Part shown: in pieces, positions 41,949 through 51,587 of the stretch
Layout: the number at the start of each line of letters is the position of its first letter
How positions within the stretch are numbered: the stretch's first letter is position 1
IMG/VR virus record: IMGVR_UViG_3300038466_000036
Coordinates: 1-55,548 of that record
Length of the DNA: 55,548 bases
Source of the DNA: a virus
Strand: one strand, 5' to 3'
Program-made: the position numbers and the translations under genes
Notes under the pieces: generated by a model
What the model was told of the DNA's origin: nothing
Databases searched by the model: none
What the model saw: the letters and a program-made list of their open reading frames with translations, nothing else

Positions 41949-43436
41949 TTAGTTATTGGGGTAGTTATTCAATGTATCAACGATATTCAGAATTCCTATA
42001 GCTTCCGGACGCACAACCCTTGTTGCGTAACGGGTCATAACTGTCAGGCTGGGGATAGGTCCAAGAGGATAAGGCATTAACAATGCAGGTACGTAAGGAG
42101 CATAAACAAACGCGGCGCGCAGAAGCTCATTAGACCTGTACTTGACAATGACTTTACCCTTCGGAATAACCGAAGATACCAATACTTTCCACAATCCGCC
42201 TTGAACGGTGGCTGAACGGTAACCAACTTCTCCACCATCAACAGAGTTACCAACAAGGTCGAAACCATTGAGGCTCTGGAAGATAGAAGCGTCGAGCGGG
42301 TTACAAGCCAGGGTATTCGCGGAACCCATAAGCGAACTGTTGTAAATCTGAGCAGACAGAGTATTAAGTGTAGGAATAATATTCTCGTACCATTGCTTGC
42401 GTCCGAAGACGAAAGTGCCGGGAGGATTAAGATCGAATGTCGCTGTATGAGAAGTAGAATAAGAAGAAGAAGTAACGGCGGTAAGAAGCTTATTGATAAT
42501 TTCCCTGTCGATATCAAGAGCAAGCTGCTCGCCAATCATATTGATAATCTGCGCCTGGAGGTTAAGATCGAACAGTGCCTTGGCATCCTGCTCGAACGTA
42601 TTGGTCCATTCAGCGGAGATTCTACGATCGACGGTTTTGAAGCTCAGTTTCTCCATAACGAACCGGAGAGTAGGATTAATCCTGTTCTCTTCAAGAGAAG
42701 CATAAGCCTCGTAACGAACCGCCAGAATATTTCCACCAACTGAAGAGGTGGCGAGAGTTCCAAGCTCATAATCAACATGGCCGGAAAGAACATCACTGCC
42801 AACAGTCAAGGAAATGGTCTGGGAGAAGTTGCCATTCACATCGGGAATTACAGAGCAGACGATCCAGGCAGTTCCGTCATATACCGCATTGATATTGAAA
42901 TCCTTCTCAATGTGCGCGTTGTCGGATGTGATGCCGGGGCCGATCTCGGTAAAGATGTTGTGGATGGTATTACAATTGGCCTCTCCAGGAGCGGCGATAG
43001 GAACACCAGGACCCTTGGAGATATCAACATCTACCGAGGGGAACTGATAAGGATGACCTGTATCGACGTAACGGCCAAAATATCCACGAATAAAGTATTG
43101 AACTGGATCTGGCTTATCGATCGGCATAACATTGACAAGCTCTTTCGCAATCAGCTTCGGATAGAATACGCGAAGCAAGGGAAGAGAAAGCGCCTCATAA
43201 GGATGACGAATCTGGGTAACTGAATTCTCCATAAGTTTGATTCTGGTGTTATCAGCCAATTCCCTAAAATCAGACTTTCCCTCTTCGCTCAACCCCTCGG
43301 AAAGAGAGGTGATATATTTAGAGAAGTGTCTGGAATCTCTGATAATTTCCTCAAATCCCCTCATATCCCGTGGATCGTAACCGGTCAAAGTCGTAGTCCT
43401 GTCGTAAGACTCCTTAAGAAAATGTTTTGTAGACAT
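41949..43436 (-). CDS. major capsid protein (T4 gp23-like)
   Basis: 495 residues, similar to T4 gp23. HK97-fold hallmarks: an N-terminal arm leading to MPIDKPDPVQYFIRGYFG, the central spine region with KLSFKTVDRRISAEWTNTFEQDAKALFDLNLQ, and a C-terminal LLMPYPLGPIPSLTVMTRYATRVVRPEAIGIL. It begins MSTKHFLKES, which fits the shared tag with FLKE-S; further [LI]-x-E sites (SLSE, LMEN) before residue 75 could be the maturation cleavage site, as gp23 is cleaved near residue 65. Codon use is GC-shifted, as expected for an abundant product. Confidence 0.88.
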   Translation of the reverse strand: MSTKHFLKESYDRTTTLTGYDPRDMRGFEEIIRDSRHFSKYITSLSEGLSEEGKSDFRELADNTRIKLMENSVTQIRHPYEALSLPLLRVFYPKLIAKELVNVMPIDKPDPVQYFIRGYFGRYVDTGHPYQFPSVDVDISKGPGVPIAAPGEANCNTIHNIFTEIGPGITSDNAHIEKDFNINAVYDGTAWIVCSVIPDVNGNFSQTISLTVGSDVLSGHVDYELGTLATSSVGGNILAVRYEAYASLEENRINPTLRFVMEKLSFKTVDRRISAEWTNTFEQDAKALFDLNLQAQIINMIGEQLALDIDREIINKLLTAVTSSSYSTSHTATFDLNPPGTFVFGRKQWYENIIPTLNTLSAQIYNSSLMGSANTLACNPLDASIFQSLNGFDLVGNSVDGGEVGYRSATVQGGLWKVLVSSVIPKGKVIVKYRSNELLRAAFVYAPYVPALLMPYPLGPIPSLTVMTRYATRVVRPEAIGILNIVDTLNNYPNN

Positions 43437-43478
43437 TGTGAGGTAAACTCCTTTTCAATTTTTATACGGTATTAATAA

Positions 43479-43895
43479 CTACCCATACGTTATTCGCGGC
43501 GTATCTGGCGTATATGTCGATATCCGCTCGTCCCATACCATTAATGATTCAATTGATTGATTATCTATAGTTTCCAATAATTTTAAAATCGTTTGTTTAT
43601 TTTTGCCCTTCACAACACCTTCTTTTCTTAAGGTGTTTAATTTGTCGATTATTTTAGTTTTAAGTTGTAGTTTCTTTTCTTCCAGGGCCATAGCTTCAAT
43701 CTTTTTTCTTCGTTCCCGTAGTTGTGTTTTAGCGTCTTCCAGTTTTATTTTATATTGTTCTGATTCAGTAAATGCCCTTTTAATCTCTTTATCGTTTTGC
43801 GCCAATACAGTCTGAGAAAGTTTAAGGATAATATCTTTTAATGGAAGATCTTTTTCTACAGAATTTGTTGTTGCGTCCACATTCACATAATTCAT
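43479..43895 (-). CDS. coiled-coil protein upstream of capsid gene, possible scaffold component
   Basis: 138 residues, mostly a charged coiled coil (about residues 35-90). It lies 42 bases upstream of the capsid gene behind a late promoter, so both may share a transcript. T4-like phages have core or scaffold genes in this place, but the protein is short and I see no scaffold signature. It lacks the shared N-terminal tag. Confidence 0.55.
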   Translation of the reverse strand: MNYVNVDATTNSVEKDLPLKDIILKLSQTVLAQNDKEIKRAFTESEQYKIKLEDAKTQLRERRKKIEAMALEEKKLQLKTKIIDKLNTLRKEGVVKGKNKQTILKLLETIDNQSIESLMVWDERISTYTPDTPRITYG

Positions 43896-43941
43896 TTACA
43901 CTTACCGCCCCTGATATGAAAGTTTTAACCCGTTCACTTAT

Positions 43942-43955
43942 TTTTTATAATTTGT
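43942..43955 (-). promoter_or_regulatory. late-type promoter motif (GACAAATTATAAA variant)
   Basis: Minus-strand copy with the first G of GGACAAATT replaced, about 50 bases before the 138-residue gene and probably serving the capsid gene too. Confidence 0.5.
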
Positions 43956-43998
43956 CGATATTATTACCTAAAAATATAGTTAAAATATCCACCCTATT

Positions 43999-44286
43999 TT
44001 AATTTTGTAATACATTCTCTAATTGATAGTGTTTTTGCCTATAAGCCGAGTTGAGTTTTTTAACTCTATCCTCAATTTCCGTCAGTATACTATCGGATTC
44101 TTTTAAATACCTCTCGTGTATATCTATCTTCGACTTATAATATTCCTTGGTTGTAATCAACCTTTGGAATTCCAGTTTTTTCGGAAAATTGGTCTTCCTC
44201 ATATATTCTAAAATAATATTCTCCAAATAAGAAGAAGATTTCTTATTCGGGGTTTCATTGTCCAATTCTATAACTGATATGTTCAT
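43999..44286 (-). CDS. small coiled-coil protein, 95 aa
   Basis: GAAGGGG lies nine bases before the ATG at 44286, better than the ATG at 44295, which abuts the ribosome site. The product is helical and charged. It overlaps the helicase gene end by 32 bases. No family recognised. Confidence 0.55.
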   Translation of the reverse strand: MNISVIELDNETPNKKSSSYLENIILEYMRKTNFPKKLEFQRLITTKEYYKSKIDIHERYLKESDSILTEIEDRVKKLNSAYRQKHYQLENVLQN

Positions 44287-46240
44287 ACAAAACATCCCCT
44301 TCGTTTACTGAGTTGTCGTAAAGTAAAGACTCGTACAGTTTAGATGTGGCTTCCACTCCCGAATCTCCTATAATACCCTTAAACATATCTTTAGACCACG
44401 AAACAATATCTTCCATCCTGGTGGATAGATTGGGTTGATTTCCCGTATCTAATATAAAGGTATAAACGAAAACATCTGTATCCTGTCCTATTCTGTATAC
44501 CCTGTTTGCGGCCTGTTCCTGATCAACGAATCTCCAGGGTTGATTTAAGAAAATCACAGTGTTGGCCTCAATCAACGTTACGCCGGTAGACATGGTTTGC
44601 ACAGTTGCTATCAAAGGATTGATTTCAGAATTTGCTCTAAATTTTATTAAATTATCCTTAATTATACTGGATGTCTCTCCATATACCAATATCGGATTTT
44701 TTCCACATTTGGTTCTTACATAATTATCCGCTGTTCTCACCACATCTGTATATGTAGTAAAACATATTGTTTTCTTCAATGATTTATTAATGATTTCGCA
44801 TAAAGGACTATGTTCGATCATTTGTGAAAACATTTCAGATCTCATATTATTCAATAATCCACCAAGAACTTCTCCCATGATTTTCATATCCACATATTTA
44901 ACAACCGCTCTGGATTTATCAAATTTCTTTTTCAGTTCATTGGTTAGATTTGGACGTATTTTATCTCTTTCATATCTGTTCGCCCAGGCAACCCTTTCCA
45001 CCTGATCTCTGTCCATATTGGAATATCCATATCTTTTAAGTTCAGTAATAATTTCATTATATTTGATCATATCCGGAGAATTGGAACCGAGTTTTAAATA
45101 TGCATAAGACATACATTCATTATAGTTATTAACATGCTCTTTAAATGTCGTAGTATAATGAAGTTTTCTTTCTCCGATAAAATCCAATACTTTTGTTTTA
45201 ACATTATCCAATGTATATTTATCGGATCCTGCAAATTTAATCTTAACTTCCATATTTGTTTTCTTTGGAAGTTTCTCCACTTCATCCTTGGTTTTCCTAT
45301 GCATAATCATTCCCAATCTATTTCTCACTATATCAACAGCTACAAGTGTGTTTAATCCAAAAACTTTAACAAATATTTTTTTAGCCTCTTCATCGAAATA
45401 CGGATCGATTAGTTCCAATGTAGGAACAATTTCAGATCCGAGAGCTTTGATAGGCGTTCCAGACAACATCAATATGTCTTTGCATCTGGTGGATTTAGCA
45501 ATACCTAAAAGATTTATTACTCTTTTCGCATCTGTATTTCTAAAGTTGTGAGATTCATCCACTATAATACCAACATTATTAGCCCTGAATACTTCATTCA
45601 TAATAAGAGACAATTTATCTATAGATTCATAATTGGTGATATAGTATTTAGCTTTTTTTGGTTTATCTCCAACCACCCAAATCTCTTGTTTCTGTTTGAA
45701 TACTTTGTCAATTTCATTTTTCCAAACACTTACCAATCCTGTCTTTGGGGCAATGATAATAACCGCGTCTTTTTTAAGCGAATGCATTAATGCAAGAGAG
45801 GTAAATGTTTTACCAAGTCCCATCTCAAACGCAAGTAAATATCCATTTAAATGATATTGTTGTTTTTTAGAATCGTATAATTCAATAAACTCCCTCTGAT
45901 ATAGTTTTAATTTAAATACAAAATCTTTTTCTATCAATGACATATCTGTGATATTTGAATGTGTTCTTATAGTATCATACATCCATGTATTCATTAATAT
46001 TTCATTACTGATTTTTCTGTATATGGGAGCATTTAAATGATAAAGAATATATACCAGTTCAGGAATAAAAAAATGATGCAGCTTGATCGAAGATTTTCCA
46101 AAAAAAATAAATGACGATTCAAACAGTTTCATTAATCTGGATGTCTTAAATACTTTTTGAGCATCATTGGAAAATCTTGAAACTGGAAAATTCTTTATCG
46201 TAATCATAGGCGGATTATAGACAACCTTCGGATCAAACAT
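44255..46240 (-). CDS. SNF2-type superfamily 2 helicase/translocase
   Basis: 661 residues with helicase motifs in order: motif I EMGLGKTFTSL near residue 140, motif II DESHNF (variant of DEAH), motif III MLSGTPI, motif V SEINPLIATVQTMSTGV and motif VI QAANRVYRIGQ. SNF2 enzymes translocate on double-stranded DNA and remodel bound proteins. T4 UvsW is a related idea, but the RIGQ ending here is SNF2-like. No nuclease domain is visible. It lies upstream of the capsid region, without a GGACAAATT motif. Confidence 0.9.
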   Translation of the reverse strand: MFDPKVVYNPPMITIKNFPVSRFSNDAQKVFKTSRLMKLFESSFIFFGKSSIKLHHFFIPELVYILYHLNAPIYRKISNEILMNTWMYDTIRTHSNITDMSLIEKDFVFKLKLYQREFIELYDSKKQQYHLNGYLLAFEMGLGKTFTSLALMHSLKKDAVIIIAPKTGLVSVWKNEIDKVFKQKQEIWVVGDKPKKAKYYITNYESIDKLSLIMNEVFRANNVGIIVDESHNFRNTDAKRVINLLGIAKSTRCKDILMLSGTPIKALGSEIVPTLELIDPYFDEEAKKIFVKVFGLNTLVAVDIVRNRLGMIMHRKTKDEVEKLPKKTNMEVKIKFAGSDKYTLDNVKTKVLDFIGERKLHYTTTFKEHVNNYNECMSYAYLKLGSNSPDMIKYNEIITELKRYGYSNMDRDQVERVAWANRYERDKIRPNLTNELKKKFDKSRAVVKYVDMKIMGEVLGGLLNNMRSEMFSQMIEHSPLCEIINKSLKKTICFTTYTDVVRTADNYVRTKCGKNPILVYGETSSIIKDNLIKFRANSEINPLIATVQTMSTGVTLIEANTVIFLNQPWRFVDQEQAANRVYRIGQDTDVFVYTFILDTGNQPNLSTRMEDIVSWSKDMFKGIIGDSGVEATSKLYESLLYDNSVNEGDVLYEHISYRIGQ

Positions 46241-46662
46241 GACTATATTTTATTCCTCCATGTACTTTTAATTAACCATATTACCATACACAGACATTAT
46301 TAACTTAAGATCGTCCAAGTCTTTTTGTCTACCTCTTGCTTTTTTCCATGCAATAAGATGTAGTAAAAATTATCAGAGTTTGGCATGTATAACATTTCTT
46401 GATAATCTTGAATTGTTTCAAGAAATGCAGTAGAAGGCAGGCTGCTCCTCACTATCACTAAGCGTGGCCGGGCCAAAGCAGCCTGGGAACAGAATGCTTA
46501 TTTTTTTGTCAATTTTAATCTATATAAAATCTATATAAAAATCATTTGTTTATGCTATATAATAAGGTACAATCTGTAAAGCGTCTGTCGTAAACGCAAC
46601 CCCGACCCGTTATGTTGACGAAAAGGAAGGGAAATGCTAATTCAAAGGTTTAATTTTTTGTA
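46241..46662. other. 422-bp gap with inverted repeats and no confident gene
   Basis: The gap lies between the helicase start and the tail fibre stop. It contains a 9-bp inverted repeat (46394-46402 with 46418-46426), an 8-bp GC-rich stem (46438-46445 with 46478-46485) followed by a T7 run at 46501-46507, a direct repeat of CTATATAAAA around 46520-46540, and a TATAAT at 46558-46563 pointing right. A plus-strand mini ORF of 18 codons (46634-46690) has GGAAGG before its ATG. Together these suggest a small RNA or mini-transcript locus, unproven. Confidence 0.35.
46300..46452 (-). CDS. possible orphan ORF, 50 aa
   Basis: A GTG-started frame encoding RSSLPSTAFLETIQDYQEML and ending KKTWTILS. The frame is open for a further dozen codons upstream. 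GAGGAG overlaps the start rather than preceding it, so initiation is doubtful. It looks protein-like and unlike surrounding sequence; it could be a remnant of an inserted gene. Confidence 0.25.
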   Translation of the reverse strand: MRSSLPSTAFLETIQDYQEMLYMPNSDNFYYILLHGKKQEVDKKTWTILS

Positions 46663-49600
46663 TTATGCCGTTGGATACGGTACAACTTGAATGGTCGTTG
46701 AGGTTAGTGCTCTTCCTATTCGTCTGGCATCAGTCCCAGGCCCAGCCACAACAAATCCATCGTCATCCACGTAATAAAAATCTCCAGGTGTCAATCCTGT
46801 ATAATGGGCCGCTGTTCCTCCAGGTATAATTACATCAACATCACTACCAGATGCGGCAGCGGTATTCGCTATACCAATCCAATTATCAGGATCTCCATAT
46901 CCGCCCAACCCGGATGTTACATCGGCATACAATAACACATTAGCAACAGGATAGTTATTTTTTATGTGCGCCGTTATATAAGAATAGTCTGAAGTGACGC
47001 TATCATCATCACAATAAGTTATGCTACAATTAGTATCTTTTCCATAAGATATTCTGTACTCGGCTCCATTGGCTGCGAGTACTCCTGCGTATGTTGTAAA
47101 TTTTCTAACAAATGTTTCTCCTGTAAGTACAGTATACGTCACTATAAGCTGATCGTTAGCGGTATCAATACCTATCGATGTACTGATAGACACCTCGTCC
47201 GAAACTTTAACAGCCGATGCAAAATCATATTGAGCGCCAACATAAGTACATATATTTATATATGTTCCTATATTACCATGATTACATCCCCAAGCCACAA
47301 TCATACTATTGGATGTATAATAAGCCGCACTTAAACCGAAAACATTTACCGCGCTTGTTGGACTGGCTCCGTAATAAAATAATTTCGATGGATTGAATTC
47401 GGCATTCGAAACTGATATAGATCCAGATGATAATGTAATTGTATAATGTACAAAAGTCGACAAACCTACGTATTTAACGATCGCAGCGAATTTTGCCGAT
47501 TCCGGATCTACATAATTTCTTATTTTAGATACAGCCGCACTATCTACTATAAGACCACCCCCCACAGGTCCATACATCCATTCCCCGTCTATGGATGTAA
47601 GGGTTGTATCCAATTCCGATACTGCATACCTATAAATATAAGCAGCAGTTGCTGATTGGTAGCCAGCATTAAAATGATCAGAATAGCTTCCAAGGAAAAA
47701 AATAAATCTATTTGTTGTATCAACAGCAGTTCCACGACAACCGACTTGGTAGGCTAAAAACCCCCAAGTACAAAATGTAGGATTAGCAGAGGCGGCGGAC
47801 CATTTTACTAAACGAAATGCGGTAGAACTGCTATGAGAAGAATAGTTATGATATGAAAAACACTGGAGCATTCTTTGATCAGATATTGGTATATCAAATA
47901 TCGTCGGCGCGCCGTAAGAAACATCAATAGAAGTCGCGCCGGTAGCTACGGCGGTACTCAATGAAATATCTTTGGCGACAGGATCAACCACCCCCCAACT
48001 ATTCCACGCTGCTCCAGTTGCAGATAAATTCCATGAAAATATAGCTCTGTCGTATCCGGTACTGTTTGCTCCGACATGCGTGGTTTTGACAGAAGTGGAT
48101 GGTGTGTTATATATAGGTATATCAGTGTAGCCCTGTGCTTTTTCAACAACACCATCAGATCCGCCGAGCAAACAAACCACGTCTCCGGCAACTATATTTC
48201 CGTATGCCTCAAAGGTAAATATATTACCACCAGAGGGTAGTCCGTTTATATCTCCTAAAAAAGTAATATCTTTATTTATGATTACTTGTTGAACTGCACC
48301 ATCAACAGTAATATAATTACTCATAGAGCCAGCAATCGGATCCCATCCTTGTATATAAATATTATTCGGTGTAACTCTACTTCCAGTAATATAAAAATCA
48401 GTTCCGTCTGAATAAGCGTAACCTTCGCCCACATCTCCCCAAATCATTTCTGAAAGGGTTGCTATACGGTTATTTCTTGGAAGTAAAAACTCATCCGCGA
48501 TTACGTCGACAACAGCATATGCGCGCATTTGCATATTAGTTGAATCATAACCAAGTATATAAATCTTATTAGAAACGTCATGACTTCCAGTAATATAAAA
48601 ATCGGTCCCGTCTGTATACAAATAACCTGCGGCATAATCACCAATTCTAATTTCAGAAGTGTCTGGAATCCAAGAAAATCCATCTTCCACATAAAGATCT
48701 TTGGATATACCAAGTTCAACTCTTGCCTTATCCGCATCTAAAACGAGTATATCTTGAAGGGAACTTGTATATACACTTACGGTCATGTTATGGGTTTTAA
48801 TATAAAAATCATTCGTTGGGGATATTGCATTATTCATTTCCAAATAAATATCTGTTCCATCTGAGTACAAAGCTCCATCATAAATAGGGGCTATAGCACT
48901 ATGACCCAATGTTATTTTTTTATTATCAAACATAGCTAAAGTAGTAGACGTTAAATTTAATAACTCGGTAGCATTGAATTTAAATGCCAGTGCCGTAGAC
49001 ACCCCAGGAGGAGTCGTACCGGTAAAATCTATATTTAAAAATTTAACTACCGGCGGACCACTTTCGGTCGACCATAATAACCGCAATTCGGTTTCCGGGT
49101 TGGATATATAAACCCGACCATTTGTATCTAACATCTCTATTTCAGCTATTGAATACCCATCCCAGACATTTTTTATTAAATAACTACGAGTATCCGTTCC
49201 AAAAGCCATATTATCGTTCGAATTTGTTATCTTAATTGAGTCATAAACTGACAATGTAGCGGCAGTAGTATCCGCAGGATCAACCCACGGAGATGATCTT
49301 ACAATATCATTGAATTTCATATAAACAGTATTTGTGTTGTTCTCAATAAAATGAACCCATGATTCGTAATCAAATTTAACCTCAAATCTCATTTGTGGAT
49401 TATTGTTATACGCATAGTCCAAATCATTGTAATATTTCATTGATATATAATTGGTTCCGGTTTTGGTCTGATCTCCAAAAATCAATTCGGCGTTTTCCGG
49501 AATATATGTGGAACTATATCCAAACTCGCCCTTTGGACCGTAATCGTCATTACAATGGATAGTCCATGCGGCAAGCCCGGTTTCCAGAATGTCGTATATA

Positions 49601-50349
49601 AAGGTAGTATATGAGTAAGGAGTTGATATACCAACGCTATAACTGTCTGTGGTAACACCTTCGATTGTATATGTCGCAGTACCCGAAACTTTTATATAAT
49701 ATGATCCATTGTTATATATTCTGAACTTATCTCCAAGAACAGGAGTATTCGGCGCAGTCAATGTATATCCATCGGCATTTACCACAACCAGTTCACCATT
49801 AAGAATTGCCGCGTCAGGAGTGGCTTTATACTCAGGGGTAAAATCTTTGTTCTCGTATGTTCTGTTAAACCATCTATTACCTTTTACCTGTACAACAATC
49901 CACGATGCGTTTCCAGAATGGTATCCATAATAAACCATATAACAAACAGGCTGATTAACCGATACCGCGTTTAACAAAGTAACATTCGATAATGCGTTGT
50001 TAATCCTTACTCCACCACTTAGTAATCTTACAGTTCCGGAAGTGTTTGTAACTACAATTCGGAAAGAACCGCCAACTACTCCGGTAGGAAGAGTAATATC
50101 AAATGTTCCGCTGGGTATTAAAGCGGTTGTACCATATATAGCTGTAAATGTAGTAGTATAACTTTTGATTGCATAGTTTGGAGCAACATCCAGATTACCG
50201 ATTCGGTTACCACCTTCTGTAACTCCATCCCCAACAAAAAATCTGTCTGTATCCTTTGAGTATGCCGGTTCTCCAAACGCCAGAAGGTGATCTCTAATAT
50301 TTGCTTCATATTCACTTCTCTTAAGTTTTATAAGAATAGGATCTGACAT
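46663..50349 (-). CDS. long tail fibre / receptor-binding protein, 1228 aa
   Basis: The N-terminus (KLKRSEYEANIRDHLLAFGEPAYSKDTDRFFVGDG) is the short attachment domain found at the start of many phage fibres and Mtd-like proteins (GEPAYxxDTxRxxxGDG). The middle has at least three repeats built around YSDGTDIYLE, YTDGTDFYITGS and YSDGTDFYITGS, spaced about 60-75 residues, forming an elongated beta shaft. The C-terminus has beta-propeller-like stretches and ends GDFYYVDDDGFVVAGPG, as in fibre tips. GAGGAGG precedes the ATG. No chaperone domain is visible. Confidence 0.75.
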   Translation of the reverse strand: MSDPILIKLKRSEYEANIRDHLLAFGEPAYSKDTDRFFVGDGVTEGGNRIGNLDVAPNYAIKSYTTTFTAIYGTTALIPSGTFDITLPTGVVGGSFRIVVTNTSGTVRLLSGGVRINNALSNVTLLNAVSVNQPVCYMVYYGYHSGNASWIVVQVKGNRWFNRTYENKDFTPEYKATPDAAILNGELVVVNADGYTLTAPNTPVLGDKFRIYNNGSYYIKVSGTATYTIEGVTTDSYSVGISTPYSYTTFIYDILETGLAAWTIHCNDDYGPKGEFGYSSTYIPENAELIFGDQTKTGTNYISMKYYNDLDYAYNNNPQMRFEVKFDYESWVHFIENNTNTVYMKFNDIVRSSPWVDPADTTAATLSVYDSIKITNSNDNMAFGTDTRSYLIKNVWDGYSIAEIEMLDTNGRVYISNPETELRLLWSTESGPPVVKFLNIDFTGTTPPGVSTALAFKFNATELLNLTSTTLAMFDNKKITLGHSAIAPIYDGALYSDGTDIYLEMNNAISPTNDFYIKTHNMTVSVYTSSLQDILVLDADKARVELGISKDLYVEDGFSWIPDTSEIRIGDYAAGYLYTDGTDFYITGSHDVSNKIYILGYDSTNMQMRAYAVVDVIADEFLLPRNNRIATLSEMIWGDVGEGYAYSDGTDFYITGSRVTPNNIYIQGWDPIAGSMSNYITVDGAVQQVIINKDITFLGDINGLPSGGNIFTFEAYGNIVAGDVVCLLGGSDGVVEKAQGYTDIPIYNTPSTSVKTTHVGANSTGYDRAIFSWNLSATGAAWNSWGVVDPVAKDISLSTAVATGATSIDVSYGAPTIFDIPISDQRMLQCFSYHNYSSHSSSTAFRLVKWSAASANPTFCTWGFLAYQVGCRGTAVDTTNRFIFFLGSYSDHFNAGYQSATAAYIYRYAVSELDTTLTSIDGEWMYGPVGGGLIVDSAAVSKIRNYVDPESAKFAAIVKYVGLSTFVHYTITLSSGSISVSNAEFNPSKLFYYGASPTSAVNVFGLSAAYYTSNSMIVAWGCNHGNIGTYINICTYVGAQYDFASAVKVSDEVSISTSIGIDTANDQLIVTYTVLTGETFVRKFTTYAGVLAANGAEYRISYGKDTNCSITYCDDDSVTSDYSYITAHIKNNYPVANVLLYADVTSGLGGYGDPDNWIGIANTAAASGSDVDVIIPGGTAAHYTGLTPGDFYYVDDDGFVVAGPGTDARRIGRALTSTTIQVVPYPTA

Positions 50350-50395
50350 TATATATTTACCTCCTCATTTCCATTATAGAAATAGTTAGTTGTCA

Positions 50396-50950
50396 TTAAA
50401 TAACTCCTCCGTCAACCTCTATACCTACTCCATAAAATAAACGGTCTTTGACATCTGTGTGCCAGTCGTCATAAGATACGATTCCTCCATCAACCATCGT
50501 TATACCATATCTTCCAAGAATACAAATATACTCTCTGTATTCTTCAACTTTGGCTTCTGTGGCAAGACAAACATATGCGTCCTGATCTCCTATGGTAGGA
50601 TTATAATATACAATCACGTATACATCGTGTGTTCCGTCCGCAGTATATCTTGCGTCCCCAGGAACGATATAATGAGTATCATCGGTAACACTTAATGCGG
50701 TGGTACTGGTAATTTCAATCAAAATACCATTTATAGCACACTTGCCTGTATTTACGGTGACATCAAATGTATTTACAGTTACGTTTAACCAATTTGCACC
50801 AGCTACAACATAACCCTTAAAATCCAAAGCGGTAGGTACTGTGGAAGGATCTCCTATCCTGCTTAACAATACTCTTTTAGCGTTATCCACTCCATTGGAT
50901 GAAAATGGTTCAATCATATACTCTTGAGGCGGCATGGTAATAGGAGCCAT
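50396..50950 (-). CDS. fibre-operon structural protein, 184 aa
   Basis: Beta-rich; KRVLLSRIGDPSTVPTALDF near the start and a C-terminus ending GVGIEVDGGVI. The neighbour at 50953 ends in the related EIDGGEI, so both may share a docking tail. It lies two bases from that neighbour and upstream of the long fibre in transcription order. Possibly a fibre adaptor or short fibre. Confidence 0.55.
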   Translation of the reverse strand: MAPITMPPQEYMIEPFSSNGVDNAKRVLLSRIGDPSTVPTALDFKGYVVAGANWLNVTVNTFDVTVNTGKCAINGILIEITSTTALSVTDDTHYIVPGDARYTADGTHDVYVIVYYNPTIGDQDAYVCLATEAKVEEYREYICILGRYGITMVDGGIVSYDDWHTDVKDRLFYGVGIEVDGGVI

Positions 50951-50952
50951 AA

Positions 50953-51510
50953 TTAAATTTCTCCTCCGTCTATCTCGGTAACAACCTCATCCAATAATGG
51001 AGGAGTGGGTCTGGCAACTCCTCCTCCGATATCCTCGTCGGCTATAGCGTCTATTTCGTATCTTCCGGCTCCGCCATTGTAAACCACATCGGCTATACCT
51101 ATGAATATATATCTATCTGTAAATGGAGTATAATATGTAGCCGTGTCTTTTATGACTTTGAAATACGCCCTTGGCGCTGGAAACGATCTGCTATAAGTAT
51201 ATTCCAATACTATATAATATCTTCCAGCCTCATCCATAGGATTGGAATCATCAACAAAAAAATCCCCATTGGTAAAATCAATGTCGTAAACAGCATTTAT
51301 ATAAATCATGATATCATCTTTGATACATGTTCCGGTTCCGATTCTTACCGTCTTATAGTCTACAAGATTCATAGGAAAACTATATGAGGTAAATATCACA
51401 CAATCGGTAGCGCCTGAAATTGTTCTGGTCATCCTTGTAACAACAGACGACCATCTTTCCGCAGAATACTCATCCAGTGTTCTTTCCTGGGTTGGCGGAG
51501 ACAATGCCAT
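50953..51510 (-). CDS. fibre-operon structural protein, 185 aa
   Basis: First gene after the late promoter at 51588. A beta-rich body (RYYIVLEYTYSRSFPAPRAYFKVI) with a C-terminal VVTEIDGGEI tail like that of the next gene. Same length as that gene, so the two may be old duplicates. Probable baseplate or fibre connector. Confidence 0.55.
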   Translation of the reverse strand: MALSPPTQERTLDEYSAERWSSVVTRMTRTISGATDCVIFTSYSFPMNLVDYKTVRIGTGTCIKDDIMIYINAVYDIDFTNGDFFVDDSNPMDEAGRYYIVLEYTYSRSFPAPRAYFKVIKDTATYYTPFTDRYIFIGIADVVYNGGAGRYEIDAIADEDIGGGVARPTPPLLDEVVTEIDGGEI

Positions 51511-51587
51511 TTTTTGTAACCTCTCTTTTTTTATTGAATTTTCTTATATTGCTGCAATTTACAGAATTTCTTCCTGGTATATAGTCC

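Noticed and set aside
44255-46240. UvsW or type III restriction helicase
   Set aside because: The QAANRVYRIGQ motif and overall layout fit SNF2 better, and no nuclease domain is present.
46634-46690. Plus-strand 18-codon ORF with GGAAGG
   Set aside because: It runs into the end of the convergent fibre gene and has no supporting features beyond a ribosome-like site, so it is mentioned only in the gap description.
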